Assembly (NCBI RefSeq): GCF_029360705.1
Contig: NZ_JARKMX010000014.1
Location: 682,001 to 746,000 of the forward strand
Direction of reading: 5' to 3'
Source of the DNA: Paraflavitalea pollutisoli
GTDB taxonomy: Bacteria > Bacteroidota > Bacteroidia > Chitinophagales > Chitinophagaceae
Length of the DNA: 64,000 bases
The notes below the pieces were generated by a model. It was not told where the DNA came from. It saw only the letters and a list, made by a program, of their open reading frames with translations, and searched no databases. The position numbers and the translations under genes are program-made. Positions 55,060 through 64,000 of the stretch are shown here, in pieces (position 1 is the first letter of the stretch; each line of letters begins with the position of its first letter).

Positions 55060-57108
55060 ATGCGAACTGCCCCATCCCTACTGCTTGCAGCAGTCAGTAT
55101 GTTGGTACTTTCTCAAAAGAGTACAGCACAGGATTCCACTTCCTCTTCCACACTCACCCTTGGCAGGGTGACCTTACAAAAAGAATATACGCAATCCATC
55201 ACGATCAAGGGTACTGACCTGGAAAGAATGCCTTTTGCGTCCCTGTCCGAGGCACTGCAGGCGTGGAGCCTTGGCTACCTGAGCACCGATAACAACATCA
55301 TCTTTGCGGTCGACGGCGTGATCATCAATGATGTGAATGTGTATAGCAAATATGATATAGAAGAAGTAGTGCTGGTGCAGAATGCGGTCAGTACGCTAAA
55401 TGGTGCCACCACCTCGCAGGTGCTGGCCCTGGTCAAGACAAGACGCCGTGGCCTTGGCAGTTCCGGACTCACCGTGGCTGGGCAGTCGTACCAGGTTAGG
55501 GCCGATCGGAAACAACATCCCAATCTACCAACGGATGCCACATCAACCATAAACTATTTTCATACCTATCACGTGGGAGGCTATTACAACAGCCGGTCCG
55601 TTCAATTCAATGTATCAGCCAATTACCTGCGCGATGTCTCACCCTTTTTAGCCTCTCCGGGTGTACAGGTCATAAAGCCGATGAGTAATGACCGGTTAGG
55701 CATCAATGGCTGGCTACAGGCACAACTAGGACGAGCCCATGAACTTACCTTTCGCATCAACGCCACGCCGCAGTTTGGCGGGTTTGAAGAACGCATTGAC
55801 AGAACCAATCCCGTTTGGAACTATTTCAATACACGCAAAGACAGGATCTCCATTGTCAATCCCTCATTGGGCCTAAGGTCCAGCTTAGCCAAAGGATTAA
55901 CGAATGAATTCACGGTCGTTTACGCCACGGGTACAGGCAAAGTGGATGTTGAAACCGAACAGAAAGGGGCCGCCATTTCTTATTATAAGGGACACTCCAC
56001 CACGAAAGCCAATCAATGGGTAGTCATGGACAATGTCACTTACCACGCGCCGTTGAATAAAGATTGGTCACTGAACCCTTCACTGAGTTTGTTTTACCGA
56101 CATGTTCAGCATGAAATTACATCCTCTTCCAGTACCCAGGCACCTGGCGGCGGATTGGGTGGCGGAGGTAGCCTGAGTTCCAGTACCACGAAACAAAAGG
56201 GGGCTATCTTCCTCCTGACCCCCTCCATCAACCTGTATTACCGTAAGAGCTTTAATCTCCAGGCGGGTGTTCAAACCAACCTGTCTAAAACCAATGGAGC
56301 GCAAATCAACAAAGTACTACCCTTCGCCACCACCAGTATTGATGTTGTGAAGCTCTTCAGGCCACAAGGAACCACCAGCTTGCAGTTATTCGGTTCCATT
56401 GGCCAGGCCGACAACCTGGGCGATTACCGGCTGAATCTCGAAACGACTGTCTATATCCCCACCTTTGGCTATTTAACTTACCTGCCTGCCATTGCTCCTT
56501 TTCAACGGAAACAATCGCTGTGGAACTGGCATACGGGTACCAGACTAGGCTTATGGAATGGCCGTTTAACAGCTAACTATGCGTATGAAAGTCGTAGTTA
56601 TGTTGGTATTCTTTTCCTCTCGGGGCCTCAAGGTCCATTGGTCACATTTGAAGAGTTGCTATCGCAGTCGCACAATCTCAACCTGCAATGGCAGGTGATG
56701 AATAACCAGTCGCTTAACTGGCGCACCAGTGTAAGTGCCGTGGCCACCCAACATCAAGTCAAGGGTTTGCAGCCCACTACTCCCACCCCACCCAATCCGG
56801 CCATATCACTCGACAACAAATCGACCTGGACGGGCGGTTGGGCAAACCGGGTAATAGCCTTCCAACGCCTGACAGCCGGTATAGATGTTCTCTATGCATT
56901 CAATCAGCCTAATTATGTATTGGGACTGGATATGGAACGCAAAGATGTAGTGTCGCTGGCCAATGTGTATGTGGGTTATGTATTTTCGTTGAAGGGCGCC
57001 AGCACACTGGAGTGTTATGCCAATAGCAGAAACCCTGCCCAAGACAAAGACCTGAACAACATTGCTTCTTACAAATATTATGGATTGGGATTCAAGGCTA
57101 CATTGTAG
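55060..57108 (+). CDS. TonB-receptor-like outer-membrane protein
   Basis: The product is 682 aa from the ATG at 55060 (the frame extends to a TTG). The signal peptide ends STAQ. There is no CarboxypepD_reg domain; a short plug-like part comes first (LERMPFASLSEALQAWSLGYLS, IIFAVDGVIINDVNVYSKYDIEEVVLVQNAVSTLNG). The C-terminal barrel has many aromatic strands and ends with YYGLGFKATL. It resembles SusC-type receptors reduced to plug and barrel, without a SusD neighbour. Substrate unknown. Confidence 0.82.
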   Translation: MRTAPSLLLAAVSMLVLSQKSTAQDSTSSSTLTLGRVTLQKEYTQSITIKGTDLERMPFASLSEALQAWSLGYLSTDNNIIFAVDGVIINDVNVYSKYDIEEVVLVQNAVSTLNGATTSQVLALVKTRRRGLGSSGLTVAGQSYQVRADRKQHPNLPTDATSTINYFHTYHVGGYYNSRSVQFNVSANYLRDVSPFLASPGVQVIKPMSNDRLGINGWLQAQLGRAHELTFRINATPQFGGFEERIDRTNPVWNYFNTRKDRISIVNPSLGLRSSLAKGLTNEFTVVYATGTGKVDVETEQKGAAISYYKGHSTTKANQWVVMDNVTYHAPLNKDWSLNPSLSLFYRHVQHEITSSSSTQAPGGGLGGGGSLSSSTTKQKGAIFLLTPSINLYYRKSFNLQAGVQTNLSKTNGAQINKVLPFATTSIDVVKLFRPQGTTSLQLFGSIGQADNLGDYRLNLETTVYIPTFGYLTYLPAIAPFQRKQSLWNWHTGTRLGLWNGRLTANYAYESRSYVGILFLSGPQGPLVTFEELLSQSHNLNLQWQVMNNQSLNWRTSVSAVATQHQVKGLQPTTPTPPNPAISLDNKSTWTGGWANRVIAFQRLTAGIDVLYAFNQPNYVLGLDMERKDVVSLANVYVGYVFSLKGASTLECYANSRNPAQDKDLNNIASYKYYGLGFKATL

Positions 57109-57134
57109 GTAGTAGCTCTAAGCTGGCTTTACTA

Positions 57135-58529
57135 TCAGGCTACCTGATCCTTATAAAGGGGCAATGTGAAGGAGAATGATGTTCCTTTACCGGGTTCGCT
57201 TTGCACAGAGATGTCGCCACCATTCTTTTGCAGAAACTCTTTACACAATTTCAGGCCAAGGCCCGTACCTGTTTCTGCATTGGTGCCTTTGGTGGTAAAA
57301 TAAGCATCGCCGAAAATGCGCTGCATATGTTCGTGGCTCATACCAACGCCCGTGTCTTCGACCGTCACCTCTACCTGCATGGACTTTTCTGTTGCTCCTA
57401 CATATACGGTTCCATGTTTGGGAGTATACTTGATCGCATTCGACAGCAGGTTGCGCAATACGAGGTTGACCATCTCCCGGTCTGCATAGCAATACATGGG
57501 TTCATCCAGCCTGCATTCCAGGTACACCTCTTTGTTCTCTGCCTGCAATTGCAACAACTGTAGTACCTCGATCATCATGCGTTGCACATCCAATACTTCG
57601 GGATTGACGGTAGCATGTTTCATTTGCGATTTGGCCCATTGCAGCAGGTTTTCCATCAGACTGGTCGTATAATTCATTTCTGTGGCAATACCAGGCACCA
57701 TTTCTACGATCTCCTGTGGCGATAATTTATAGCGCTGCATGTTGTAAAACAAGTTGCGTAAAGCGTACATGGGCGTTTTGAGATCGTGTGCTATGACGGA
57801 GAACAGCTTGTTCTTTACCTGGTTCAGCTCCGACAATTCGCGGGTCTGTTGCTCCAGCAGTAAGGCCTTTTCTGCAATCACCTGTTTCTGCCGGGTGATC
57901 TCCATGGTCCTGCGGTGCAGCTCACGGCTTTTCCCTATGATGCTTTGCTGATAATCAGTATTTTCCTTTTTGATCAGGAAAAGCGTATAGAATATGAACC
58001 CAAGTGCCGTGATATGATGAAAAACAAACAGCCAGTAATTAACAGCCGCCAGCCTGAAGTAATAATCATGAGGCACCACCGTAGCAGCCAGATAGCAGGC
58101 TGCCGACCAGCAGAAGGCAAAGATGATGCTGGGCAACTTCTGGAGGAAAAATACGGCCATCACGCCATAGAGGATGAAAAACAGGGAAACACCGGCATCT
58201 ACTTTTCCCAGGTAAACCAGACAGGTAACCAGGGGATATATGCTGAAATATACCAGTCTTGCAGCCTCATAATAATGTTCGTAGGTCAGCCACAGAATGA
58301 TCACACCAATGGCCAATGGTGACACCACTACATACCAGACCAGGGGTGGTAAATGATCGTTGCTGAAGATCCCTGCCAGGGTGAGCAGCAGGCCCGCCAG
58401 CATGCTGAAGAAATTAAGCTGGTTGAAGATACTGAGCCGCCGTTTCTCATATTCCTCCATATTACCGTGTACGCCGATCGATCTGATGAAATCCCATAGC
58501 TGGTTCATCGATTGGAGGATGGGCTGCAC
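57135..58529 (-). CDS. Membrane-bound sensor histidine kinase
   Basis: The product is 464 aa. About six membrane segments (35-190) form the input module, followed by a coiled-coil linker rich in Gln and Glu. The HisKA H-box is FSVIAHDLKTPM (His about 248). The HATPase has N-box LVLRNLLSNAIKYTP, G1 DTGVGM, F-box (FTTKGTNAETG) and G2 GTGLGLKLCKE. No response regulator is adjacent, so it is an orphan kinase. It is convergent with the receptor gene. Signal unknown. Confidence 0.93.
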   Translation of the reverse strand: MQPILQSMNQLWDFIRSIGVHGNMEEYEKRRLSIFNQLNFFSMLAGLLLTLAGIFSNDHLPPLVWYVVVSPLAIGVIILWLTYEHYYEAARLVYFSIYPLVTCLVYLGKVDAGVSLFFILYGVMAVFFLQKLPSIIFAFCWSAACYLAATVVPHDYYFRLAAVNYWLFVFHHITALGFIFYTLFLIKKENTDYQQSIIGKSRELHRRTMEITRQKQVIAEKALLLEQQTRELSELNQVKNKLFSVIAHDLKTPMYALRNLFYNMQRYKLSPQEIVEMVPGIATEMNYTTSLMENLLQWAKSQMKHATVNPEVLDVQRMMIEVLQLLQLQAENKEVYLECRLDEPMYCYADREMVNLVLRNLLSNAIKYTPKHGTVYVGATEKSMQVEVTVEDTGVGMSHEHMQRIFGDAYFTTKGTNAETGTGLGLKLCKEFLQKNGGDISVQSEPGKGTSFSFTLPLYKDQVA

Positions 58530-58766
58530 GGGAGATGATTTCCCAGGATTGAATTTGATTAGGCGTATCAGGGTTGGTGGTTTTAAGAGATATGAGGAAA
58601 GATAGTCATAAAACTGTTGTAATGCAAGCTTGGGGCAGGCTTCATCTATTATAACAATACAATGTGTTGGAAAACATATCGATAAGGCTGTTGCTTTTTC
58701 AAAACTCCCGTTGGAAATCCAAAATATATGTTAATTTCACCGCTTTAATTACCCAAATTAATCACT

Positions 58767-59192
58767 ATGAAAAGACTTACACTCCAGCTTTTTCTTTGTT
58801 TGATCCTGATTAGTGCAGTAATACCCGGCAGCTATGCAGCCACCGCCTCCGAGCCTGTTACAACTACTGCACCTGCTTCTGCTGAGCCCGATCCCAACAC
58901 CGTCAATGCTGCTATGAAAGAGTTCAAGAGCCTTTCCCGCGCTGAAAGAAAATCAAGGATGAAGGACGCCAAGAAACTGCTGAAGCAGTACAAGGCTGAT
59001 AAAAAGGCTGGGAAAGACGCCGAGACCGACCAGGTGCTGCTCGCCATCCTGGCTATCCTGCTGCCACCGCTGGCGGTTTACCTGAAAGTAGGTGAAATAA
59101 ACGGGAAGTTCTGGTTGAGCCTGATCCTGACCCTGCTTTTCTGGATCCCCGGTGTGATCTACGCTTTACTCGTTGTATTCGACGCAGTATAA
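58767..59192 (+). CDS. YqaE/Pmp3-family membrane protein with signal peptide and extension
   Basis: The product is 141 aa. A signal peptide ends near SYAA, followed by a Thr/Ala/Pro stretch and a basic helix (MKEFKSLSRAERKSRMKDAKKLLKQYKADKK). The last 50 residues are the two-helix Pmp3 domain: LLAILAILLPPLAVYLKVGEINGKFWLSLILTLLFWIPGVIYALLVVF. Pmp3 proteins are usually about 55 aa; the extension is found in Bacteroidota members. They affect membrane potential and salt tolerance in other organisms. Confidence 0.9.
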   Translation: MKRLTLQLFLCLILISAVIPGSYAATASEPVTTTAPASAEPDPNTVNAAMKEFKSLSRAERKSRMKDAKKLLKQYKADKKAGKDAETDQVLLAILAILLPPLAVYLKVGEINGKFWLSLILTLLFWIPGVIYALLVVFDAV

Positions 59193-59214
59193 TCGAACAT
59201 ATTGTAACCTTTTA

Positions 59215-59251
59215 TAAAAGCTTCTCTCCTAACCGGAAGGAGCTTTTTTCT
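59215..59251 (+). terminator. Imperfect terminator after the Pmp3-like gene
   Basis: AAAGC ... GCTTT with an inner CTCCT/AGGAG stem, followed by six T. Confidence 0.5.
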
Positions 59252-59334
59252 TTTATACAAGTAATTGTTAAAGCCCCTGCTGCCGTATGTAGCCGTTCCC
59301 TTTCCTGCATCCAGTAACCATAAAATCATACGTT

Positions 59335-59766
59335 ATGCAAAAATTAATAGCTGTCCTGACATTGATGATCCTGTTTGTCGCCTGTGCTCCCAAAAGCCGT
59401 CCTACAGTCAGTGAAAGAGCCGATAGCCCGTTGACCAATACCCGTTGGAAACTAGTCAAGCTGACCAGCCTGCCCAATGGGCTACCCCCATTAACCAAAG
59501 ATGTATTCATTCAACTGGATACCGGGAGGATCAAAGGGTTTGGTGGTTGTAACAATTACTTTGGGGGTTATACCCTGTCTGGCCAAAGCCTGCGGTTTAC
59601 AGGCGTTGGCAGCACCAAAATGTTTTGCCAGGAAACCATGGAGGTAGAGAACAAGTTGTTTAAGGCCATCAACAGCACCAATCAATACCGGATCACGGGC
59701 ACTAAACTGGAACTGCTACAGGATAAAGAAGTGCTGGCAAGTTTTGAGGCGCTGTACCTGCAATAG
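59335..59766 (+). CDS. META-domain lipoprotein (HslJ-like)
   Basis: The product is 143 aa with lipobox LFVAC. The META domain has LTNTRWKLVKLTSLPNG, IQLDTGRIKGFGGCNNYFGGYTLSGQSLRFTGVGSTKMFCQETMEVENKLFKAINST and ends with a strand LELLQDKEVLASFEALYL. HslJ in E. coli is heat-induced and linked to novobiocin resistance. It may share a transcript with the next gene 22 bp downstream. Confidence 0.92.
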   Translation: MQKLIAVLTLMILFVACAPKSRPTVSERADSPLTNTRWKLVKLTSLPNGLPPLTKDVFIQLDTGRIKGFGGCNNYFGGYTLSGQSLRFTGVGSTKMFCQETMEVENKLFKAINSTNQYRITGTKLELLQDKEVLASFEALYLQ

Positions 59767-59788
59767 GTCTAAATTGTATTTTTGGTTC

Positions 59789-60583
59789 ATGGTACAAGCG
59801 TATAATTTTCTGGCCAGCTGGCAGCTGTTTCCCGAAAAAGGCAGTTATGAGTTTGGTGACAGGCCCCGTTCCGGTATCTACAAATTGGAGACGGTTGAAA
59901 ACGAGCGGTTGTTGGTGGTCAACATGAACTGGGTTACCCTGGAAAACCAGGCTTTTGAATCGAAATATGTACTGGTACCCGATGGCCAGGTGCATAGTTT
60001 TGAGAATACGGAGATCGCCGACAGCTTTAAGGTCAACTTTATAGATGGTATTACCTTCGAAACGGAGTTCTTTAAGAACAGCCTTCCCGTTCTTCATGTC
60101 ACCAACGAGATCATGCCCAATGGCTATATGAGGATCACGCAGAAGGGCTTCACGCCTGCACAACGGGAGTATACCAATGTGGAGTATTATCACAAGCAGC
60201 TAAGTGTGCTACCCTATGCAGCGTCTGTGTCGGGCGCCCTGGTCAAGGCTACGGAAGAAGGGGTGATCCGCCACAAAGCCCTGACGGCAATGGAAGAGCA
60301 GACCAATATGCAGTTGGTGCAGATCCGGAAGCAGATCGAATTGCTGGCCCTTCAGGCGCAGGAGATCCAACAACGAAAAGAACTATCGATGTTGATCTAT
60401 AATGCCAAATTAAGTTTTGCCCCCGTGATCGGACAAACCTATTACCTGTACGAAAAGAAAGACGACAGTCATTTGTTGTCGTTGGTCAGCCCCCGGGAAT
60501 GGGGCGGCGGCGCAGGTCCCTATAAGCGATTTGTAGCCACCGTGAAGTTACTGGCCGACCACACCTGGATGGAGATGGTATAA
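59789..60583 (+). CDS. DUF2452-type protein
   Basis: The product is 264 aa from the ATG at 59789. The N-terminal half is beta-rich (SYEFGDRPRSGIYKLETVENERLLVVNMNWVTLENQ). The C-terminal half has the DUF2452-like helix-strand pattern: IRKQIELLALQAQEIQQRKELSMLIYNAKLSFAPVIGQTYYLYEKKDDSHLLSLVSPREWGGG. There is no signal peptide, so it is cytoplasmic. TATTTTTG ends 5 bp before the ATG, so either the transcript is leaderless or the box is fortuitous and the gene is transcribed with the META gene. Confidence 0.85.
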   Translation: MVQAYNFLASWQLFPEKGSYEFGDRPRSGIYKLETVENERLLVVNMNWVTLENQAFESKYVLVPDGQVHSFENTEIADSFKVNFIDGITFETEFFKNSLPVLHVTNEIMPNGYMRITQKGFTPAQREYTNVEYYHKQLSVLPYAASVSGALVKATEEGVIRHKALTAMEEQTNMQLVQIRKQIELLALQAQEIQQRKELSMLIYNAKLSFAPVIGQTYYLYEKKDDSHLLSLVSPREWGGGAGPYKRFVATVKLLADHTWMEMV

Positions 60584-60629
60584 GATCAACAGCTTCATAA
60601 CTGAGTTGGCCTACACCAGACCACATAAA

Positions 60630-60660
60630 AAAAGGGTACCTCATAACGAGATACCCTTTT
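60630..60660. terminator. Bidirectional terminator between convergent genes
   Basis: AAAAGGGTA / TACCCTTTT (9 bp) with an inner CTC/GAG stem, T-tracts on both strands. Confidence 0.85.
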
Positions 60661-60677
60661 GCCATAGTATAGGTTGC

Positions 60678-61157
60678 TTAATCCTGTTTTTTGGATTGGA
60701 GGATAGGCTTGGCAGGCAAAGCCTTCTTACCTTCCTTACTGTCAATAGCGGCATCCTGTGTAGGTAATATACCTGGATTCACCGGTGTGACGGGCTTTTG
60801 CTCTACAGCCTTCTGGTCACTAGGCAGGTTGCTGTTGCCTTGCAATCGGGCAGCCGGACGTATGCTCCGTTGCGCACTACGGGCAACACCACCGCCGCCG
60901 GCATATTGCACGCCTTTCAATGAATTTCTCTTGATGAGGCTTCCGGCCGTTTCCCTGCCTTCATTGGGATCTTTCGCTGCTTTCGCTACCCGGGCCGACC
61001 TGTTTATGCTGGGACCAAACTTCAATCCAGGCGCTGTGCCATTCTTCAATTGACTACCGATGCTTTCATCTGTTTTGAATTCCTGTGCACTTGATTGAAA
61101 AGTACAGGCCAACAGTATGCCCAATACAATCGCGCAATTTTTAACTGTATGCTTCAT
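60678..61157 (-). CDS. Small exported hypothetical protein
   Basis: The product is 159 aa from the ATG at 61157, with a signal peptide ending QSSAQ. The mature protein is basic, Gly/Ala/Pro/Lys-rich and probably disordered (GGGGVARSAQRSIRPAARLQGN, KKALPAKPILQSKKQD). It starts 17 bp after the fibre protein's stop, so both form one operon. No family recognised. Confidence 0.75.
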   Translation of the reverse strand: MKHTVKNCAIVLGILLACTFQSSAQEFKTDESIGSQLKNGTAPGLKFGPSINRSARVAKAAKDPNEGRETAGSLIKRNSLKGVQYAGGGGVARSAQRSIRPAARLQGNSNLPSDQKAVEQKPVTPVNPGILPTQDAAIDSKEGKKALPAKPILQSKKQD

Positions 61158-61174
61158 GGTCATTCTTTTTCTGG

Positions 61175-64000
61175 TTACTTAATGCTTACCAATATGTTGA
61201 TCTTTCCAATGCCCTGACCATTATAGTCCTGCAGGGCTTTACCGATCACCTGTCCTACTTTCACTTTATCGGGGTCAGCTTTCATAGCGACACCGGCGAT
61301 AGAGGAAGTAACGATCAGATCGCCGCGCTTAATAGCGCCGCCTTCCAGGCATACCTTCGTTGGCAGTACGCCAATTACACCCATGGGTACCTTGCCGGTC
61401 AGGTCGGCGTCGATGTTCTCTTCTGTGAGCAATACACCGGGCTTAGTCGCGTATACACCTGCTACGAGCATGGAATACGGTTCGGCTGATTTCTCCACGG
61501 CACGGTCCTTATCAGTAGCAATGACCAGCACATCACCAGGTTCGTATTGGTTGATTGTACCCGTGACATCGAATGCTTCCGCTACGTCTGCGCCGCTTGC
61601 CTGTGTACCACCGTTGAAGAAACCACGGCCGGCTTTGTTGATGCGGGCTACGTTGGTACCACCGCTCTGGTAAACTGCCAGGCTGCCACTGGCTCCTGTA
61701 TGGTTGATGAGCAAGGTGTTGCCAGTACCATTAGTACTTATTTGTACAGTAGGTTGCCCATTGGCTGCGTTGAAGTTGGCAAAGCGACCTGCCTTACCTG
61801 TACCGAAATTGGGGATCCATCCAAAGATCGCATTGCCACTACCGTCGCAGGTGGCTTCTACACCGTCACCGGTACCACCCGCATTGGCTGTGATACCATT
61901 ACCTGCACCTTCTGTCAATGCCAGCAAGGCTGGGCCATTGCCGGCAGGGTTACTGGCATAAAATAAACCTGCATACCCGCCTGTACCTGAAGACTTACCG
62001 TAAACACCGGCTGTGCCAAAGTTGGCAAAGATGGAGTTTACTTCCCCCATCACTGCTGGTGACGTACCTGTTGTTCTGTCGACCATGAAGTTACCCGCAG
62101 TACCATTACCCACGGTTTTCACGGTTATTACATCGCTTTCATTGTCTTCGTTGTAGATCTGGAACCGTCCTGCACGTCCGGTAGCAAAAGTGGGAACCCA
62201 GGCATACAGGGCATTACCGCCGCCATCGATGTTGGCTTCTATGGCATTACCATCCTTACTGGCATTGGCGGTGATCGCATTGCCATTACCATCGGTGATC
62301 GCCACTAAGGAAGCGCCATTCCCCGAAGGATTGGAAGCATGGAACAAGCCAGCAAAACCACCAGTACCAGAAGATACACCGAAGATACCCGCAGCACCAA
62401 AGTTGCCGAAGATCGTCTTTACCTCTCCACGTACGGCCGCTCCTACACTATTGGTATTGTCTACCAGGAAGGAAGCAGCATTACCTTGTGTATTATCAGG
62501 AATATTACCATTGCCGTTGGTCTCTACTTCGAGGGTGTTACCCAGGTCATTGTCACTGTTGGTATTGGTGAAACGACCAGCGCGGCCTTTACTGCTATTG
62601 ATACCCACCTGCCCCAGCACACCAACACCTGTACCGGTGGCATTGGTAGCCAGGAAACCCCTTACGCCATAACCACCGCCATCGTTGCGACCTACTACCG
62701 CACCGGCAATATCGCTGGTAGTACGACCTACAACCGCTTCACCAGCGCCATTGTTGTCGCCGACGATACCAGCCGAGGTCTGTTGGTTAGTAATACCATG
62801 GATACCAAATCCAGCACCGGTAGAGCTCCGAACACCTGCTCCATTACCTGTTGTAGATACGTTAACAACTGTACCATTACCCACCGAATTGGCATTCAGC
62901 ACCGTATTGTTATTTGAATTATTGAATATGGATATGCTGGCAGGGATACCATTGTTGGAGGTGGCCGTTAAACCAGTACCTGAATTGCTATTGGCATATA
63001 CACCAGTTCCATTGGCACTGGAGTTGCCATAGACACCGAGGCCATTGGGGGTAACACCATAAACACCCCAGCCAGAACCAGCTTGAGATCCCCATACACC
63101 TATACCAAGACCACCGCTGCCGTTATTAATACCGCGTACAGCGGAAGAAAAGCCTCCAGGAGCTGTCGAGGTAATGATGCCGCGTACCGCGGCAATGCTG
63201 GAAGTAGTGGTATTGTTGATCCCTTCTATGGAAGTACCATCACCATCGTTCTCTATTGAGAACAGCGTACTGGCGTTGTTTTCAAGTGTGATGTAGGGTA
63301 AAGCAAATCCTCCACCTCCCAACGCAGAGGGAGCCCAGTTGATACCATCGAATTTCAATACCTGACCAGCTGCAGGCGCCGTGTTAACAACTGGCGTCCC
63401 CTGCAGTTTAACCACTATCGGACTGGGATAGGTACCACCGAGATCACCGCTGGCAGGACCTGTTGCACCAAAGGTGATACCCGGGTCGAGCTTGGCCAGC
63501 GTAACAGCACCATCGGCCAGTTTGGGCGTGGTGATGTTGGCATCAAGCACCTTCACAGTAGTTACTGCATTATCGGCCAGTTTAGCGGTCGTTACGCTCA
63601 TGTCAGCGAGCTTGGCTTCTGTAATATTCGCGTCAACCACTTTCGCTGTCGTGACTGCATTGTCGGCCAGTTTCGGCGTAGTCACTGAACCATCGGCCAG
63701 CTTGGTGGTGCCTACCGCACCATCCATGATCTTGGTAGCGCCTACCGAGTTATCCGTAAGCTTTGCCCCTGTGATATTGTTGTCGGCTACCTTGGCGGTA
63801 GTAACAGCGTTATCAGCGAGCTTCGGCGTAGTCACTGAACCATCGGCCAGCTTGGGTGTACCCACTGCACCATCCATAATCTTGGTGGCGCCTACAGAGT
63901 TATCAGCGAGCTTGGCGGTAGTAACAGCTCCATCGGCGAGTTTAGCGGCAGTGACACCTGCATCCATGATCTTTGCGGTGCTGACGGCATTGTCGGCAAT
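61175..64000 (-). CDS. Fibre-like repetitive surface protein (5' end beyond right edge)
   Basis: The frame is open to the right edge; at least 941 residues are visible. The right part encodes about 15 tandem repeats of 10-11 aa of the type ADNAVTTAKL/DGSVTTPKL, as in phage tail-fibre and surface-stalk proteins. Next is a Gly/Asn-rich region with GVYG-type and TGLTATSN segments, containing two longer duplicated blocks (VGAAVRGEVKTIFGNFGAAGIFGVSSGTGGFAGLF and the SPAVMGEVNSIFANFGTAGVYGKSSGTGGYAGLF copy). The C-terminus (last 130 aa) is a compact domain, DVAEAFDVTGTINQYEPGDVLVIATDKDRAVEKS ... GKINILVSIK, similar to the capping domains of such fibres. Probably a secreted trimeric filament. Confidence 0.85.
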   Translation of the reverse strand: MADNAVSTAKIMDAGVTAAKLADGAVTTAKLADNSVGATKIMDGAVGTPKLADGSVTTPKLADNAVTTAKVADNNITGAKLTDNSVGATKIMDGAVGTTKLADGSVTTPKLADNAVTTAKVVDANITEAKLADMSVTTAKLADNAVTTVKVLDANITTPKLADGAVTLAKLDPGITFGATGPASGDLGGTYPSPIVVKLQGTPVVNTAPAAGQVLKFDGINWAPSALGGGGFALPYITLENNASTLFSIENDGDGTSIEGINNTTTSSIAAVRGIITSTAPGGFSSAVRGINNGSGGLGIGVWGSQAGSGWGVYGVTPNGLGVYGNSSANGTGVYANSNSGTGLTATSNNGIPASISIFNNSNNNTVLNANSVGNGTVVNVSTTGNGAGVRSSTGAGFGIHGITNQQTSAGIVGDNNGAGEAVVGRTTSDIAGAVVGRNDGGGYGVRGFLATNATGTGVGVLGQVGINSSKGRAGRFTNTNSDNDLGNTLEVETNGNGNIPDNTQGNAASFLVDNTNSVGAAVRGEVKTIFGNFGAAGIFGVSSGTGGFAGLFHASNPSGNGASLVAITDGNGNAITANASKDGNAIEANIDGGGNALYAWVPTFATGRAGRFQIYNEDNESDVITVKTVGNGTAGNFMVDRTTGTSPAVMGEVNSIFANFGTAGVYGKSSGTGGYAGLFYASNPAGNGPALLALTEGAGNGITANAGGTGDGVEATCDGSGNAIFGWIPNFGTGKAGRFANFNAANGQPTVQISTNGTGNTLLINHTGASGSLAVYQSGGTNVARINKAGRGFFNGGTQASGADVAEAFDVTGTINQYEPGDVLVIATDKDRAVEKSAEPYSMLVAGVYATKPGVLLTEENIDADLTGKVPMGVIGVLPTKVCLEGGAIKRGDLIVTSSIAGVAMKADPDKVKVGQVIGKALQDYNGQGIGKINILVSIK
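63480..64000 (-). repeat. Tandem 10-11-aa coding repeats of the fibre protein
   Basis: Repeats of the type TTAKLADNAV and TTPKLADGSV occur every 30-33 bp. A longer block (DNSVGATKIMDGAVGTPKLADGSVTTPKLADNAVTTAKV) occurs twice, near 63910 and 63745. The array continues past the right edge. Confidence 0.85.

Overview
The window is a stretch of Bacteroidota chromosome, most likely Chitinophagaceae or a close relative. The signs are promoters of the TAnnTTTG type, many signal peptides and lipoboxes, CarboxypepD_reg/TonB-type outer-membrane proteins, a WbqC-family protein, a DUF2452-type protein, a K+-dependent membrane pyrophosphatase and CARDB/NIDO/MopE-type secreted proteins. Most of it is ordinary, densely packed core genome.

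Layout. Positions 1-10.6 kb hold a minus-strand operon of three secreted proteins: a giant NIDO + 8x CARDB protein, a small exported protein, and an M23 peptidase with MopE-type metal-binding repeats that runs off the left edge. A tRNA-Gly(CCC) follows at 11.15 kb. Next is a patatin phospholipase gene broken by an in-frame TAA (12.2 kb), a gene-free stretch with three families of 11-bp tandem repeats (12.6-12.9 kb), and an outer-membrane beta-barrel receptor. From 15.9 to 23.6 kb there is a plus-strand housekeeping run: miaB, a sigma-54 activator, lptE, an acidic protein, secG, mltG, a YihY-type membrane protein and a thioredoxin-like protein. From 23.8 to 28.4 kb there are three tandem paralogous lipoproteins, a TlpA-like thioredoxin and trmH. 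Then come a 1024-aa AsmA-family protein, hppA, a BlaI/BlaR1-like pair with a visible operator, and an FKBP lipoprotein (37.2 kb).

From 37.7 to 44.3 kb the character changes. Only two genes (WbqC family, LEA14-like lipoprotein) are convincing. The rest is AT-rich non-coding DNA carrying about 40 degenerate copies of a fixed-length 14-bp dyad, GGTC-W6-GACC. Copies are spaced at about 34, 45, 56, 66, 78, 89 or 100 bp, which are multiples of about 11 bp. This helically phased dyad array is the most unusual object here, and I know of no described element that matches it.

From 44.4 kb normal gene content resumes: an HMA-domain protein, pyrE, a Nudix hydrolase, a thioesterase, coaD, pyrB and pyrR; two small outer-membrane barrels; pruA; prfB with an intact programmed +1 frameshift; a dienelactone-hydrolase lipoprotein; a TonB-receptor-like barrel; an orphan histidine kinase; YqaE/Pmp3-like, META-domain and DUF2452 proteins. 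A long fibre-like repetitive protein runs off the right edge.

Pyrimidine genes cluster (pyrE, pyrB, pyrR). Envelope biogenesis is also concentrated here: lptE, secG, mltG, AsmA and several surface proteins.
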